64,000 nt of DNA from JAHEDH01 sp963745865 (GCA_963745865.1 CAVUYZ010000008.1:1-64000), one strand, 5' to 3'. Positions 7,937-17,599 are shown, counted from the first letter of the stretch. Numbers and translations are program-made. The notes: generated by a model from the sequence alone, not told the origin.

Positions 7937-9259
7937 AGCATCCTGTCTGAAGCCGACGTCGATCGAATGTTCAAGGCTCTCGCCGACTCGACCAGACGCG
8001 ACATCATCCGCCGCACGCTCGTATCCGACGCCTCGGTCACCGAGTTGGCCGACGCCTACGACATGAGCTTCGCTGCGGTGCAGAAGCATGTGGCGCTGCT
8101 CGAAGATGTGGGCCTGGTCACAAAGCGGGCCGTCGGTCGGCAGCGTCTCGTCCGAACCGATCCTCACCGGATAGCCCGGGCGCGCGACATCCTCGCCGAA
8201 CTCGAAGCGCTGTGGCGTACCCGATTCAACCAACTCGACGATGTCCTCGCCGATCAGACCCACCCCACAGGAGGAGAAATCATGCCCATCACCGACGTGA
8301 CGACCGACCCGGAGACACTCACCCTCACCATGGAAGGCGAGTACGACGTGCCCGTCGAGCGGCTCTGGCAGGCGTGGAACGACCCGCGTCAGCTCGAACG
8401 GTTCTGGGGGCCTCCAACCTGGCCAGCGACGTTCACCCGACACGACATGGCTGAGGGCGGGCGCTCCGAATACTTCATGACCGGCCCCGATGGGAGCCAC
8501 TCGTCGGGCTTCTGGATCTTCGAGTCGCTCGACGAAGGTCGCGGCTTCACGATCGTGGACGGCTTCGCCAACGACGACGGCACGCCGAACGACGAGCTGC
8601 CCGGAAGCCGGACCGAGTTCTCGTTCGAGTCGACCGACACCGGGTCCAGATTCATCGCAGTCACCAGGTTCTCCGACCTGGCCTCCATGGAGCAGCTGCT
8701 CGAGATGGGGATGGTCGAGGGCGCCACGTCCGCCGTGGGCCAACTCGACGACGTCCTCGCCGATCTTGCGTCGTTCGCCCCGAGGACCGGAGTGGAGACC
8801 ACCCTGCTCGACCGGAATCGGGTGATGTTCCGCAGGGTGATTCGCGGCAGCGTCGAACAGACCTGGAACGCCCATCAGGATGCCGACCTCGTGCGACAGT
8901 GGCTGCTCGGCCCCGACGGCTGGACGATGCCGGTCTGTCAGGTAGCACGCGAGCCGGGCGAGCGGTATCGCTACGAATGGGAGACGATCGACGGGGAGAA
9001 TCGCTTCGGCTTCGAGGGCGAGCTCACCGAGTCCGAGCCACCGCATCGCTCGGTGACGACAGAGCGGATGATCGGCACCGATGAGCCCACGACCACCAAT
9101 GAGATGACGCTCAGCCCGGTGTCGGGTGGCACGCTTCTGACGATCGTGGTCACCTATCCGAGCGAGGATCTGCGCGAACAGATTCTCGCCACCGGGATGA
9201 CCGACGGGATGGAGAAGTCGTACGCGCGCCTCGACGACCTGATCGGCGCGTCCGTCTGA
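7925..9259 (+). CDS. ArsR-type regulator fused to two SRPBCC (AHSA1) domains
   Basis: Residues 1-100 form an ArsR winged helix (VDRMFKALADSTRRDIIRR, VTELADAYDMSFAAVQKHV, LLEDVGLVTKRAVGRQRL). Two AHSA1/START-like domains follow at about 120-290 (VPVERLWQAWNDPRQLERFW) and 295-445 (SVEQTWNAHQDADLVRQWLL). ArsR-SRPBCC partners are usually two adjacent genes; here they are one frame. A strong AGGAGGAG sits in frame before an internal ATG at 8281, so the SRPBCC part could also be made separately, or a lost base may have erased the ArsR stop. An earlier start at 7829 is rejected because promoter and operator lie at 7886-7936. SRPBCC domains bind hydrophobic ligands, so ligand sensing or binding is the likely theme. 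Confidence 0.88.
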   Translation: MVVDSILSEADVDRMFKALADSTRRDIIRRTLVSDASVTELADAYDMSFAAVQKHVALLEDVGLVTKRAVGRQRLVRTDPHRIARARDILAELEALWRTRFNQLDDVLADQTHPTGGEIMPITDVTTDPETLTLTMEGEYDVPVERLWQAWNDPRQLERFWGPPTWPATFTRHDMAEGGRSEYFMTGPDGSHSSGFWIFESLDEGRGFTIVDGFANDDGTPNDELPGSRTEFSFESTDTGSRFIAVTRFSDLASMEQLLEMGMVEGATSAVGQLDDVLADLASFAPRTGVETTLLDRNRVMFRRVIRGSVEQTWNAHQDADLVRQWLLGPDGWTMPVCQVAREPGERYRYEWETIDGENRFGFEGELTESEPPHRSVTTERMIGTDEPTTTNEMTLSPVSGGTLLTIVVTYPSEDLREQILATGMTDGMEKSYARLDDLIGASV

Positions 9260-9289
9260 ATCAGGATGTCACCGCTGGCACATCGGGCG

Positions 9290-11308
9290 TCAGGTGCTGC
9301 TCGGCCCACGCACCGGCGGCCCGCCGACGACCTGCGGGTCTTCGTCGAGGCTGACATCGGGCCCGGCGAACTGCGAGTTGTAGAGGGCGGCATAGGCCCC
9401 GCCCATGGCGAGCAACTCGGGGTGGGTGCCCCGCTCCACGATCCGACCTTCCTCCATCATCAGGATCAGGTCGGCATCGCGGATCGTCGACAGCCGATGG
9501 GCGATGACGAAGCTGGTCCGGTCTGAGCGAAGGGCGGCCATGGCGTGCTGGAGGAGCAGTTCGGTTCGGGTGTCAACCGAGCTGGTTGCCTCGTCGAGGA
9601 TCAGCAGCGCCGGGTCGGCCAGGAATGCCCGGGCGATGGTGATCAGCTGCCGCTCGCCGGCACTGACGTTGCCGCCCTCGTCGTCGATGATCGTCTCGTA
9701 GCCGTCGGGAAGGCTGTGGACGAAGCGGTCGACGAAGGTGGCCGTGGCAGCCTCGAGGATCTCGTCGTCGGATGAGTCGGGTCTTCCGTAGGCGATGTTG
9801 TCGCGGATCGTCCCCTTGAAGAGCCACGTGTCCTGGAGCACCATCCCGATCCTGGATCGGAGGTTGGCCCGGTTCATCTCGGCGATGTCGATGCCGTCGA
9901 GGGTGATCCGACCCGCGTCGAGCTCGTAGAAGCGCATGATCAGATTGACCAGCGTGGTCTTGCCCGCCCCGGTGGGGCCGACGATGGCCACGGTCTGACC
10001 GGGCTCGACCACCATCGAGAGGTCCTCGATGAGCGGACGGTCTTCGTCGTAGCGGAACGAGACGTCTTCGAAGGTGACCCGACCGTGGAACTCCTTGATC
10101 ACCAGCGTGTGGTGTTCGTCGGAGATCTCCTCCTCTGCATCGAGGAGTTCGAAGACACGCTCGGCGGAGGCGACGCCGGATTGGAGCAGATTGACCATGG
10201 AGGCGACCTGGGTGACCGGCTGGGTGAACTGCCGCGAGTACTGCATGAACGCCTGGACGTCGCCGAGGCTCAACGTGCCGCTCGCGACGCGGAGGCCGCC
10301 GAGCACCGCGATCACCACGTAGTTGAGGTTCCCGACAAACATCATGATCGGCATGATCAGCCCGGAGAGGAACTGGGCCCGAAAACTCGCCTCGAACAAC
10401 TCCTCGTTCTCGCTGTCGAACGATGCCTGGACCTCTCGCTGTCTCCCGAAGACCTTGACGAGCGCGTGTCCGGTGAAGGCTTCCTCGATCTGAGAGTTGA
10501 GCGTGCCGGTGCGCCGCCATTGGGTGACGAACTGAACCTGGGAACGCTTCATCACCACGCCGGCCACGATGATGGTGACAGGGATCGTGAACAGGGTGAC
10601 CAGGGCGAGTGCCGGGGAGATGGAGAGCATCATCCCGATCACGAAGACGATCGTCAGCACCGACGTGAGGAGTTGGCTCATCGTCTGCTGGAGGGTCTGG
10701 GAGACATTGTCGATGTCGTTGGTGACCCGACTCAGCAATTCTCCGCGAGGCTGCCGATCGAAGAACGACAGCGGCAGCCGATTCAGCTTGTCCTCGACAT
10801 CAGACCGCAACCGGTAGATGGTCAACTGGACGACATCGTTGAGCAGATAGCCCTGGAGGAACGAGAGCAGGCTCGCACCGAGATAGAGCGCCACGACGAT
10901 GAGGAGCACCCGGCCGACAGCGGTGAAATCGATGCCCTGGCCGGGCACGAGATCGACGCCCTTCAGAAGGTCGGCGACCTGTGCGTTGCCGCCGGCTCTG
11001 GCTGCCTCGATCGCCTGCTCCTTGGTGATCCCCGCCGGCAGCCGCTTGCCGATCACGCCGGCGAAGATCAGGTCGGTGGCGCTACCGAGAACCCTCGGTC
11101 CGGTTGCCGACAGCGCAGTGCTCGCCACCGCGGCGACGAGGACGCCGATCACCTTTGCCCGCTGCGGCCGGAGGTGAGCAACCAGCCGCTTCAGCGATGG
11201 GCCGAACGTCATCGCCTTCTGCCCGATCATGCCACCGCCCATGTGGCCCCGACCCGGACCTCCCTGCCCCTGGATTCGTTCGGTGGTCTTCATCGTCTTG
11301 TCAGCCAT
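9290..11308 (-). CDS. Heterodimeric ABC exporter subunit, canonical ATP site
   Basis: A 672-residue half-transporter: N-terminal membrane domain (about 60-380, including AAVASTALSATGPRVLG, RLPLSFFDRQPRGELLSRVTNDID) and C-terminal nucleotide-binding domain with Walker A GPTGAGKTT, Q-loop MVLQDTWLFKGTI, signature NVSAGERQLITIARAF, Walker B LLILDEATSSVDTRTE and H-loop IAHRLS. The catalytic Glu is present. The N-terminus is Gly/Met-rich (GRGHMGGGMIG). The start at 11308 overlaps by one base (TGATG) the stop of the partner subunit; a longer reading upstream to 11716 only duplicates the partner's NBD in another frame. Third gene of the TetR-ABC-ABC operon; the substrate may be a drug or lipid. Confidence 0.93.
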   Translation of the reverse strand: MADKTMKTTERIQGQGGPGRGHMGGGMIGQKAMTFGPSLKRLVAHLRPQRAKVIGVLVAAVASTALSATGPRVLGSATDLIFAGVIGKRLPAGITKEQAIEAARAGGNAQVADLLKGVDLVPGQGIDFTAVGRVLLIVVALYLGASLLSFLQGYLLNDVVQLTIYRLRSDVEDKLNRLPLSFFDRQPRGELLSRVTNDIDNVSQTLQQTMSQLLTSVLTIVFVIGMMLSISPALALVTLFTIPVTIIVAGVVMKRSQVQFVTQWRRTGTLNSQIEEAFTGHALVKVFGRQREVQASFDSENEELFEASFRAQFLSGLIMPIMMFVGNLNYVVIAVLGGLRVASGTLSLGDVQAFMQYSRQFTQPVTQVASMVNLLQSGVASAERVFELLDAEEEISDEHHTLVIKEFHGRVTFEDVSFRYDEDRPLIEDLSMVVEPGQTVAIVGPTGAGKTTLVNLIMRFYELDAGRITLDGIDIAEMNRANLRSRIGMVLQDTWLFKGTIRDNIAYGRPDSSDDEILEAATATFVDRFVHSLPDGYETIIDDEGGNVSAGERQLITIARAFLADPALLILDEATSSVDTRTELLLQHAMAALRSDRTSFVIAHRLSTIRDADLILMMEEGRIVERGTHPELLAMGGAYAALYNSQFAGPDVSLDEDPQVVGGPPVRGPSST

Positions 11309-13038
11309 CAGGCCACCTCGACCGTCATCTGGGATTCGACGATCTCGAGATAGGTCGGGCAGTCGGCCAACAGTGTGTCGTGGGTGCCGACTCCGACGAT
11401 CCGTCCGTCCTCCAGGACGATGATCTGATCGGCGTTGGTGATCGTCGAGACCCGCTGTGCCACGATGATGACCGCTGCGTCGACCGTCACCGGCTCGAGT
11501 GCCCGTCTCAGCCGGGCGTCGGTGGCGAGGTCCAGCGCAGAGAACGAATCGTCGAACAGGTAGATCTCGGGTTTGCGGATCACGGCCCTGGCGATCGCCA
11601 GACGCTGGCGTTGCCCACCGGACACGTTGGTCCCACCCTGTGAGATCGGGGTTTCCAGACCCTCGGGCTTCTCCTCGACGAACCCCTTGGCCTGGGCGAT
11701 CTCGAGCGCCGTCCACATCTCTTCCTCGGTGGCGTCTGGCTTGCCGTATCGCAGGTTGCTGGCGACGGTTCCGGAGAACAGGTAGGGGTTCTGGGGTACC
11801 AGGCCGATCTTCGACCAGAGCGTGTCGGGGTCGAGAGAGCGGACGTCGACACCGTCGACCAGCACCGCCCCCGTCGTCGTGTCGAAGAGGCGCGGGATCA
11901 GGCTCAGCAACGTGGTCTTGCCGGCTCCGGTCGAGCCGATGATCGCGGTCGTCTGACCCGGAGAGGCGGTGAAGCTCACGTCGTCGAGCACCGCGTGGCT
12001 GGCTCCCGGATAGCTGTAGCTCACGTCACGGAACTCGAGGTCGCCGTGCCCCGAGACCGTCGAGATGCCGTCTGGCGGAGGGACGACCGACGATTCGGTG
12101 TCGAGGACTTCGGTGATGCGGCCGGCGCCGACCGACGCCCGCGGGATCATCACCAGCATGAAGGTGGCCATCATCACCGACATCAAGATCTGCAACAGAT
12201 AGGAGAGAAATGCGGTCAGCGAGCCGATCTCCATCGCCCCGATGTCCACCCGCTGGCCGCCGAACCAGAGGACGGCGACGCTCGAAACGTTCAGAACCAG
12301 CATCACGATCGGGAACATGGCGGCCATCCACCGTCCCACCGTCAACGACACCTCGGTCAGTTCGGCGTTGGCCCGGCCGAAGCGCATTGCCTCGAATGGC
12401 TCTCGAACGAACGCCCGGAGAACCCGGATACCGGTCGCCTGCTCCCTCAGCACCCGGTTGACGGTGTCGATGCGCTTCTGCATCAACCGGTAGGCGGGGA
12501 CCATCTGGGAGATGATCACGCCGACCACCGCCCCGAGTACCGGGACCGCGACTGCGACCAGCCACGCCAGGCCCATGTCCTCGCGCAGCGCCATGAAGAT
12601 CCCGCCGACCATCATGATCGGCGCCATCACCATCATGGTCAGGCTCATGAGGACGAGCATCTGAACCTGCTGGACGTCGTTGGTGTTGCGGGTGATCAGC
12701 GACGGAGCGCCGAAGAGTGACATCTCGCGGTTCGAGAACTCGGCGACGCGGCGGAAGATCGACGACCGCAGGTCGCGCCCGAATCCCATGGCGGTGCGGG
12801 CAGCGAAATAGACCGCAGACACCGAACAGGCCACCTGAAGTAGCGAGGTCGCCAGCATCACCGCTCCGGTGCGGATGATGTAGTCGGTGTCACCGAGGAC
12901 GACGCCCTTGTCGATGATGTCCGCATTCAGGCTGGGCAGATAGAGCGAGGCGATCGTTGCCACCAATTGGAAGCCGACCACGATGGTGATCGGTCGCCGG
13001 TAGGGCTCCAGATAGCGGCGGAGGAGTCGGAGCAGCAT
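11308..13038 (-). CDS. Heterodimeric ABC exporter subunit, degenerate ATP site
   Basis: A 576-residue half-transporter with six predicted membrane helices (about 15-310) and an NBD with Walker A GSTGAGKTTLLSLI, Q-loop LVPQNPYLFSGTV, signature NVSGGQRQRLAIARAV and Walker B IYLFDDSFSALD. The residue after the Walker B Asp is Asp instead of Glu, a hallmark of the degenerate-site subunit in TM287/288-type heterodimers, while the partner has the canonical Glu but a variant NVSAGE signature. The pair is therefore asymmetric, with one hydrolytic site. Its ATG overlaps the TGA of the TetR gene, so regulator and exporter are translationally coupled. Confidence 0.93.
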   Translation of the reverse strand: MLLRLLRRYLEPYRRPITIVVGFQLVATIASLYLPSLNADIIDKGVVLGDTDYIIRTGAVMLATSLLQVACSVSAVYFAARTAMGFGRDLRSSIFRRVAEFSNREMSLFGAPSLITRNTNDVQQVQMLVLMSLTMMVMAPIMMVGGIFMALREDMGLAWLVAVAVPVLGAVVGVIISQMVPAYRLMQKRIDTVNRVLREQATGIRVLRAFVREPFEAMRFGRANAELTEVSLTVGRWMAAMFPIVMLVLNVSSVAVLWFGGQRVDIGAMEIGSLTAFLSYLLQILMSVMMATFMLVMIPRASVGAGRITEVLDTESSVVPPPDGISTVSGHGDLEFRDVSYSYPGASHAVLDDVSFTASPGQTTAIIGSTGAGKTTLLSLIPRLFDTTTGAVLVDGVDVRSLDPDTLWSKIGLVPQNPYLFSGTVASNLRYGKPDATEEEMWTALEIAQAKGFVEEKPEGLETPISQGGTNVSGGQRQRLAIARAVIRKPEIYLFDDSFSALDLATDARLRRALEPVTVDAAVIIVAQRVSTITNADQIIVLEDGRIVGVGTHDTLLADCPTYLEIVESQMTVEVA

Positions 13039-13644
13039 CAGACGTCGGCCTCCTGGGCGGTCCCGTGGAGAAGGATCGAGACGATCTCGGACGAGGTGAG
13101 TCGGTGCTCGGGTGGCATCAACGGCGAGGCGGCAGCGAAGATCAGTCCCCGGAATGCCGAAATGGCACGCGATGGTTCGACCCGCAGGCTCCCATGGTGA
13201 CGGGCGAGCAGATCGGACAGGGCTGCGGAGATCGTTGCGTTCGATTCGATGACGAGTCGACGCGCCTCTTCCGAGCGGCCACGCCCGGCATCGCGCATCG
13301 ATCGCACCACCTCGACGAGGGCCGAGACCGTCTCGAACCGGGCGAGGAGGATCTCGGCGGCTTCCGTCAGTTGGGTCTCGAGAGATGCCAGAGGGTCGAT
13401 CTCGCCCAACGCATCACACACGGGCGCCGGGTCGAGGGTCATTTCGATCGCCTTGAAGATCACCGCCGGCTTGTCGGGAAACACCGTGAACAGGGTTCCC
13501 TCGGCCACGCCTGCCGCCTCGGCCATCTCCGAGGTCGTGACGGTCGCTCCCTTGCGGACGAGGAGCGGCACGACTGCGCTGACGAATCTCTCGACGGCGC
13601 TCCTCGGGGGGAAGGGGATCTGCCCGACGTGACTTGCTCTGCAT
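13038..13644 (-). CDS. TetR family transcriptional regulator (frameshifted near N-terminus)
   Basis: About 200 residues. From about 13590 downward the frame is intact: FVSAVVPLLVRKGATVTTSE, MAEAAGVAEGTLFTVFPDKP (the TetR HTH), then a helical ligand domain. The correct N-terminus (MQSKSRRADPLPPEERR) lies in a different frame, and one extra C near 13592 joins them. The ATG at 13644 is chosen because the palindrome at 13659-13678 lies directly upstream. First gene of the TetR-ABC-ABC operon and presumably its autorepressor. The effector is unknown and may be an exporter substrate. Confidence 0.85.
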
Positions 13645-13658
13645 CTCGGCCAGCCTAG

Positions 13659-13678
13659 CTGAGTGAGCACTCACTCAG
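13659..13678. promoter_or_regulatory. TetR-type palindromic operator
   Basis: Inverted repeat CTGAGTGAG (13659-13667) and CTCACTCAG (13670-13678) with a 2-bp spacer, 15 bp upstream of the TetR start. The TGAGTGAGT-type half-site is typical of TetR-family operators. Autoregulation of the exporter operon is inferred. Confidence 0.75.
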
Positions 13679-13869
13679 TCAGAGTGTCGCGGTGCCCTGT
13701 GGGCATTCGTCCATTGGTCGGTCCGTCTTGGACACCCACGGCAAGATGGTGTCCACGAACGGTCCGGGACGCGAGCGAGGCCGCACGCCGACCTGGAGGC
13801 TGGTCAGCGACGCGCTGTCAGTTCGTGCAAGCCTCAACCGTGGGTCCGGTTCACCGGTACGATCGACCC

Positions 13870-14385
13870 GTGAAGCATCAAGCCGTGTTCCTCGAGGCAT
13901 TCAGCCGCATCAACCAGGAGGTCGATCACGCCCTCGACGACATCGACGCTCAGGCCCTCGTGTTCCGTGCGGACCCCGATGCCAACTCCGTTGCCTGGCT
14001 CATTTGGCATCTCAGCCGCGTCCAGGACGACCACATATCGGAGATTGCCGGGCAGCCTCAGGCTTACGTCGCCGATGGGTGGGCCCATCGACTCGGCCTC
14101 CCTGCCGACGAGCATGACACCGGATATGGACACACATCCGAGCACGTCGATGCCGTCCGCATCGAGAGCCCCGACATCCTTGCGGAGTACTACACGGCGG
14201 TCGCCGAGCGAACCCGCGCCTACCTCAGCTCGATGCAAGCGTCGGACCTCGATCGGATCATCGACGACCGATGGGATCCGCCGGTGTCGGTCGGCGTTCG
14301 GCTGGTGAGCGTGGTCAGCGACTGTCTCCAACATGCCGGACAAGCCAACTATGTCCGCGGGTTGTCCGAGCGCCAGGCGCGATAG
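13870..14385 (+). CDS. DinB family / DUF664 protein
   Basis: A 171-residue DinB/DUF664 four-helix-bundle protein, same length as the one at 5946 but clearly divergent. It shows FLEAFSRINQEVDHALDDID, SVAWLIWHLSRVQDDHISEI and the C-terminal VVSDCLQHAGQANYVRGL, which supply the His ligands of the family. The GTG at 13870 is chosen because it gives the family's usual N-terminus; the longer reading from 13663 would overlap the TetR operator. Probably a mycothiol-linked transferase or hydrolase; substrate unknown. It is divergent from the TetR operon and could share its control. Confidence 0.82.
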   Translation: MKHQAVFLEAFSRINQEVDHALDDIDAQALVFRADPDANSVAWLIWHLSRVQDDHISEIAGQPQAYVADGWAHRLGLPADEHDTGYGHTSEHVDAVRIESPDILAEYYTAVAERTRAYLSSMQASDLDRIIDDRWDPPVSVGVRLVSVVSDCLQHAGQANYVRGLSERQAR

Positions 14386-14518
14386 CGGTCGGGACGGCGT
14401 ACCGCCGAACGGAGCCCACGACTCCTCATGGTTGGGCGGAGTGCCCAATTGCAAGGAGCTCAGTCGGTCACGTTGCACTCGGATCGGAGAATCCGATCAG
14501 GCGCGACGATCGGAACAG

Positions 14519-14800
14519 TCAGCTCGCTGAGGGAGAGCGGAGCGTCTCGAGTACTTCGCCGATCGAGACGTGAGCTTCGATCGGGTGACGGAGTGGCGTC
14601 TCGAGCATCACCTCGTAGTGGTTGCGCCGACCGATCCTCTCGTGGGTCAGGAAACCCGCTTCCTCCAGCTCGGCGACGATTCTCTGCGCCGCTCGCTCCG
14701 TGATCCCGACCTGATCGGCAACCTCCCGGAGTCGGAGGTCGGGGTCCTGGGCGATACAGACCAGGACGTGAGCGTGGTTCGTGAAAAGGGTCCAACTCAT
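14519..14800 (-). CDS. Small winged-helix transcriptional regulator
   Basis: A 93-residue single-domain winged-helix protein: FTNHAHVLVCIAQDPDLRLR, EVADQVGITERAAQRIVAEL (recognition helix), EEAGFLTHERIGRRNHYEVM (wing). It resembles the compact MarR/ArsR-like regulators common in actinobacteria. The ATG at 14800 follows GAGGTGATGTC; a GTG/ATG reading from 14836 is possible but would run into the AT-rich dyad. It is divergent from the Mrp antiporter operon with about 80 bp between starts, so control of that operon or of itself is plausible. Confidence 0.75.
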   Translation of the reverse strand: MSWTLFTNHAHVLVCIAQDPDLRLREVADQVGITERAAQRIVAELEEAGFLTHERIGRRNHYEVMLETPLRHPIEAHVSIGEVLETLRSPSAS

Positions 14801-14831
14801 GACATCACCTCGTTCTGAAACACAGTCACCA

Positions 14832-14867
14832 TACACGACAATTGTAGTACGTATTATTTATCGTGTA
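14832..14867. promoter_or_regulatory. AT-rich dyad between winged-helix regulator and Mrp operon
   Basis: Inverted repeat TACACGA (14832-14838) and TCGTGTA (14861-14867) flanks a nearly concentric inner palindrome around TACGTA (14848-14853). The segment is much more AT-rich than its surroundings and occupies the divergent spacer. It is a good candidate for overlapping promoters and an operator of the small winged-helix protein. Confidence 0.5.
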
Positions 14868-14878
14868 ATGTGTGTCGT

Positions 14879-17150
14879 ATGGCTGCCGTCATCGCTGGGC
14901 ACTTGATCCTTGCCACACTCCTCCTCCTCACCCGCCACAAGGTCGGGAGGATGGCGTTCGTCCTCGGATCCATCGGTCCCGCCATGACGCTGGCGTACAC
15001 GCTGCGGCATTTCGCTACCACGCTCGACGGGGCAACAGTCTCCCAGGCGGTGGCATGGGTCCCGAGTCTCGAGCTCGGATTCTCGTTCAGGCTCGATGCC
15101 TACGGTTCGGTGTTCCTGCTCGTGATCGGGATCGCAGGTGTCGCCATCTTCCTCCACGCGGCCAAGTACTTCGATGGCTCCGCACGAGCCGCCACCTTCG
15201 CGGCCACGATGACCGTCTTCGCCGGAGCCATGACGGGGATCGTCGTCTCAGACCACCTGCTCTCGGTGTTCGTCTTCTGGGAGCTCACGACCATCACCTC
15301 ATACCTGTTGATCGGATACTCCGATCATCTCGCACGAGCGCGCTCGGCCGCGCTACACGCCGCGCTCGGTGACCGGAGCGGGAGGGCTCGCCCTCCTCGG
15401 AGGACTGGTGTTGCTCGCCCGAGAGTCCGGGACCTACCTCATCTCCGAATTGGGTGGAGCTCTCCAAGCCGGACCAGTCACCACGACGGCATTCGCGCTG
15501 ATCCTGATTGGTGCGGTCACCAAATCGGCCCAATTCCCATTCCATGGATGGCTCCCGGGAGCGATGGCGGCCCCAACCCCGGCGAGCGCATTCCTGCACT
15601 CTGCGACCATGGTGAAGGCAGGCATCTTCCTCGTTGGCAAGCTCGGGTTCATCGCTGCCATGACGACGGCGTGGTGGTTTCCGACGATCGCGGCGATCGG
15701 GTTCTCCACAATGTTGCTCGGTGGCTGGGCTGCGCTTCGCCAAACGGACCTCAAGTTGCTCCTGGCGTACGGCACGGTCTCCCAACTCGGGTTTCTGTTC
15801 GTGCTGATCGGCGCAGGCGACCGCAATCTGGCATTCGGGGGGTTGGCTCTGCTGATCGCTCACGCCGCGTTCAAAGCCAGCTTGTTCATGACCGTCGGGG
15901 TGATCGACAAGCTCACAGGAACCCGCGACGTCCGAAGGCTCAGCGGGCTCCGCACCAGCCAACCGGCTGTGTTCTGGACGGCGATCGCCGCGACGGCGTC
16001 GATGGCTGCCTTCCCGCTGACGTTCGGCTTCGCCGCCAAGGAAGCCGCCTTCGATGCTCTCATCGACCAAGGTCCGCAATTCATCCTGATCGCGACGGCT
16101 GCCTCTGCGCTCACCGTGGCCTACTCCATCCGCTTCCTCATTGGAGCGTTCGGCAACAGCGAGCCAGGTGCCGAGACTGCAACCGCTCCCGCCGGTGCAC
16201 GGTGGGGCCTGCTAGCGCCGGCGACCACCCTGGCGCTGGTCGGGATCGTGCTCGGATTCCTTCCCGGCCTTCCGAAGGACCTCGTGACGTCGGCCGGATC
16301 CGCAATTCCGGGAGCACTGGACGCAAAGCTCGCGGTGTGGCCCGGGCTCGTCCCGGCATTCGCCTTCTCGATGGCATCGCTTGCGATCGGCACCCTCATC
16401 GCACTGCTGCCGCGTGTGATCGAACCGATCAGACGTTCTGAGCCGAGGCTTCCCCAGGCGGACATGGTGTTCGCCACCACAATCAGAGGCCTGATCGGTG
16501 GGGCCGACCGGATCAGCGGGGTCATTCAGAACGGCTCACTCCCCACCTACCTGGCGACGATCCTCGCAGTCGCCGTGCTTCTGCCAGCCTCTGCTCTCTG
16601 GAGACTGAACGGCGTCGGCCTTCCCGAGCCCGGATCGGCGGTCGAGGCCCTCATCGCCGTCATGATCGTCGCAGCCACAGTCGGCCTCCTGCTGGTTCGG
16701 CGCCGGTTCGCAGCCATCATCCTGCTCGGAGCGGTCGGGTACGGTCTCGCCGGCCTGTTCCTCATCCTGGGCGGCCCCGACCTCGCGGTCACACAGTTAC
16801 TCGTCGAGACGCTCGTCATCGGCCTGTTCGCGCTCGTGCTGAGACAGCTCCCCGCCGGATTCGGCCGACTCAAACTGCAGCCTCTCCGGCTCGCAGTCGC
16901 AGCCTCCGTCGCCGTATTCGTATTCGGACTGGGACTCGGATTCGGCGCGATCGCACCGGAGCCGACGGTCACCGACGGCTACCTCGAACAATCCGTTCCC
17001 AAAGCGGCGGGCGAGAACGTCGTGAACGTGATCCTCGTCGACTTCCGCGGCCTCGACACCCTCGGAGAGATCACCGTTCTGGCAGTTGCGGCGATCGGGG
17101 CCGCCGGTCTCGTGGTTCCTGCCATCCGATCGAGGAAGGAGCAGGCATGA
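14879..17150 (+). CDS. mrpA: Mrp-type Na+/H+ antiporter subunit A (one frameshift)
   Basis: Large membrane subunit of the multi-subunit cation/proton antiporter, homologous to NuoL. The first 160 residues (FSFRLDAYGSVFLLVIGIAG, FVFWELTTITSYLLIGYSDH) continue after one shift near 15364 into VTGAGGLALLGGLVLLA, TKSAQFPFHGWLPGAMAAPT (proton-path signature), ASAFLHSATMVKAG and LLAYGTVSQLGF. The C-terminal third carries the DUF4040/MrpB-like segments GVGYGLAGLFLILGGPDLAV-type and NVILVDFRGLDTLGEITVLA. Reconstructed length is about 757 residues, as expected for MrpA. Its stop overlaps the MrpB start (ATGA). First gene of a seven-gene operon. Confidence 0.92.
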
Positions 17151-17599
17151 GAGCCGCGCGTCCCTCGACCATCCTCGATGCCGGGATCACGTTGACATCA
17201 GGTCCGATCCTCGTGTTTTCGATCTACCTGCTGGCGGCCGGACACAACCAACCGGGAGGTGGGTTCGCCGGTGGCCTCGTGGCAGGTGTCGCCGTGCTAT
17301 TGGCGTGGGCCGGCGGTGGGACGGCGCTGGTCAGGAGCATCGTCCCCGTCCGGTCGTCCGCTCTCATGGGCACGGGGCTGCTGGTCGTGTCCCTGACCGG
17401 GATCGCCCCGCTCCTGCTGGGCCTCGGATTTCTCGAGTCCGGCTACGTCGAGGTGACGATACCCCTCATCGGGACGGTGAAGCTGGTGTCGGCGACGCTG
17501 TTCGACACCGGGGTGTATCTGCTCGTCGTCGGGATGTCGCTCGGCCTGGTCCGCGCGCTCGGCGAGACAAGCCCGACCGCCGGGGAGGATCAGCAATGA
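17147..17599 (+). CDS. mrpB: Mrp antiporter subunit B
   Basis: A 150-residue membrane protein of the MnhB family. AAGHNQPGGGFAGGLVAGVA is the diagnostic motif, with four hydrophobic helices and LVSATLFDTGVYLLVVGMSL near the C-terminus. Intact. It overlaps the preceding gene by 4 bp (ATGA) and the following one likewise, so translation is coupled through A-B-C-D. It forms part of the inner-membrane antiporter complex. Confidence 0.95.
   Translation: MRAARPSTILDAGITLTSGPILVFSIYLLAAGHNQPGGGFAGGLVAGVAVLLAWAGGGTALVRSIVPVRSSALMGTGLLVVSLTGIAPLLLGLGFLESGYVEVTIPLIGTVKLVSATLFDTGVYLLVVGMSLGLVRALGETSPTAGEDQQ

Noticed and set aside
10085..11353. 422-codon open frame on the plus strand
   Set aside because: Antisense to the ABC exporter; Asp/Glu/His-rich composition typical of a shadow frame.
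9290..11716. 808-residue version of the second ABC subunit
   Set aside because: The extra N-terminus is the partner NBD read in another frame; the TGATG junction fixes the start at 11308.
13663..14385. Longer DinB protein starting at 13663
   Set aside because: The extension overlaps the TetR operator and contains no conserved residues; GTG 13870 gives the family length.
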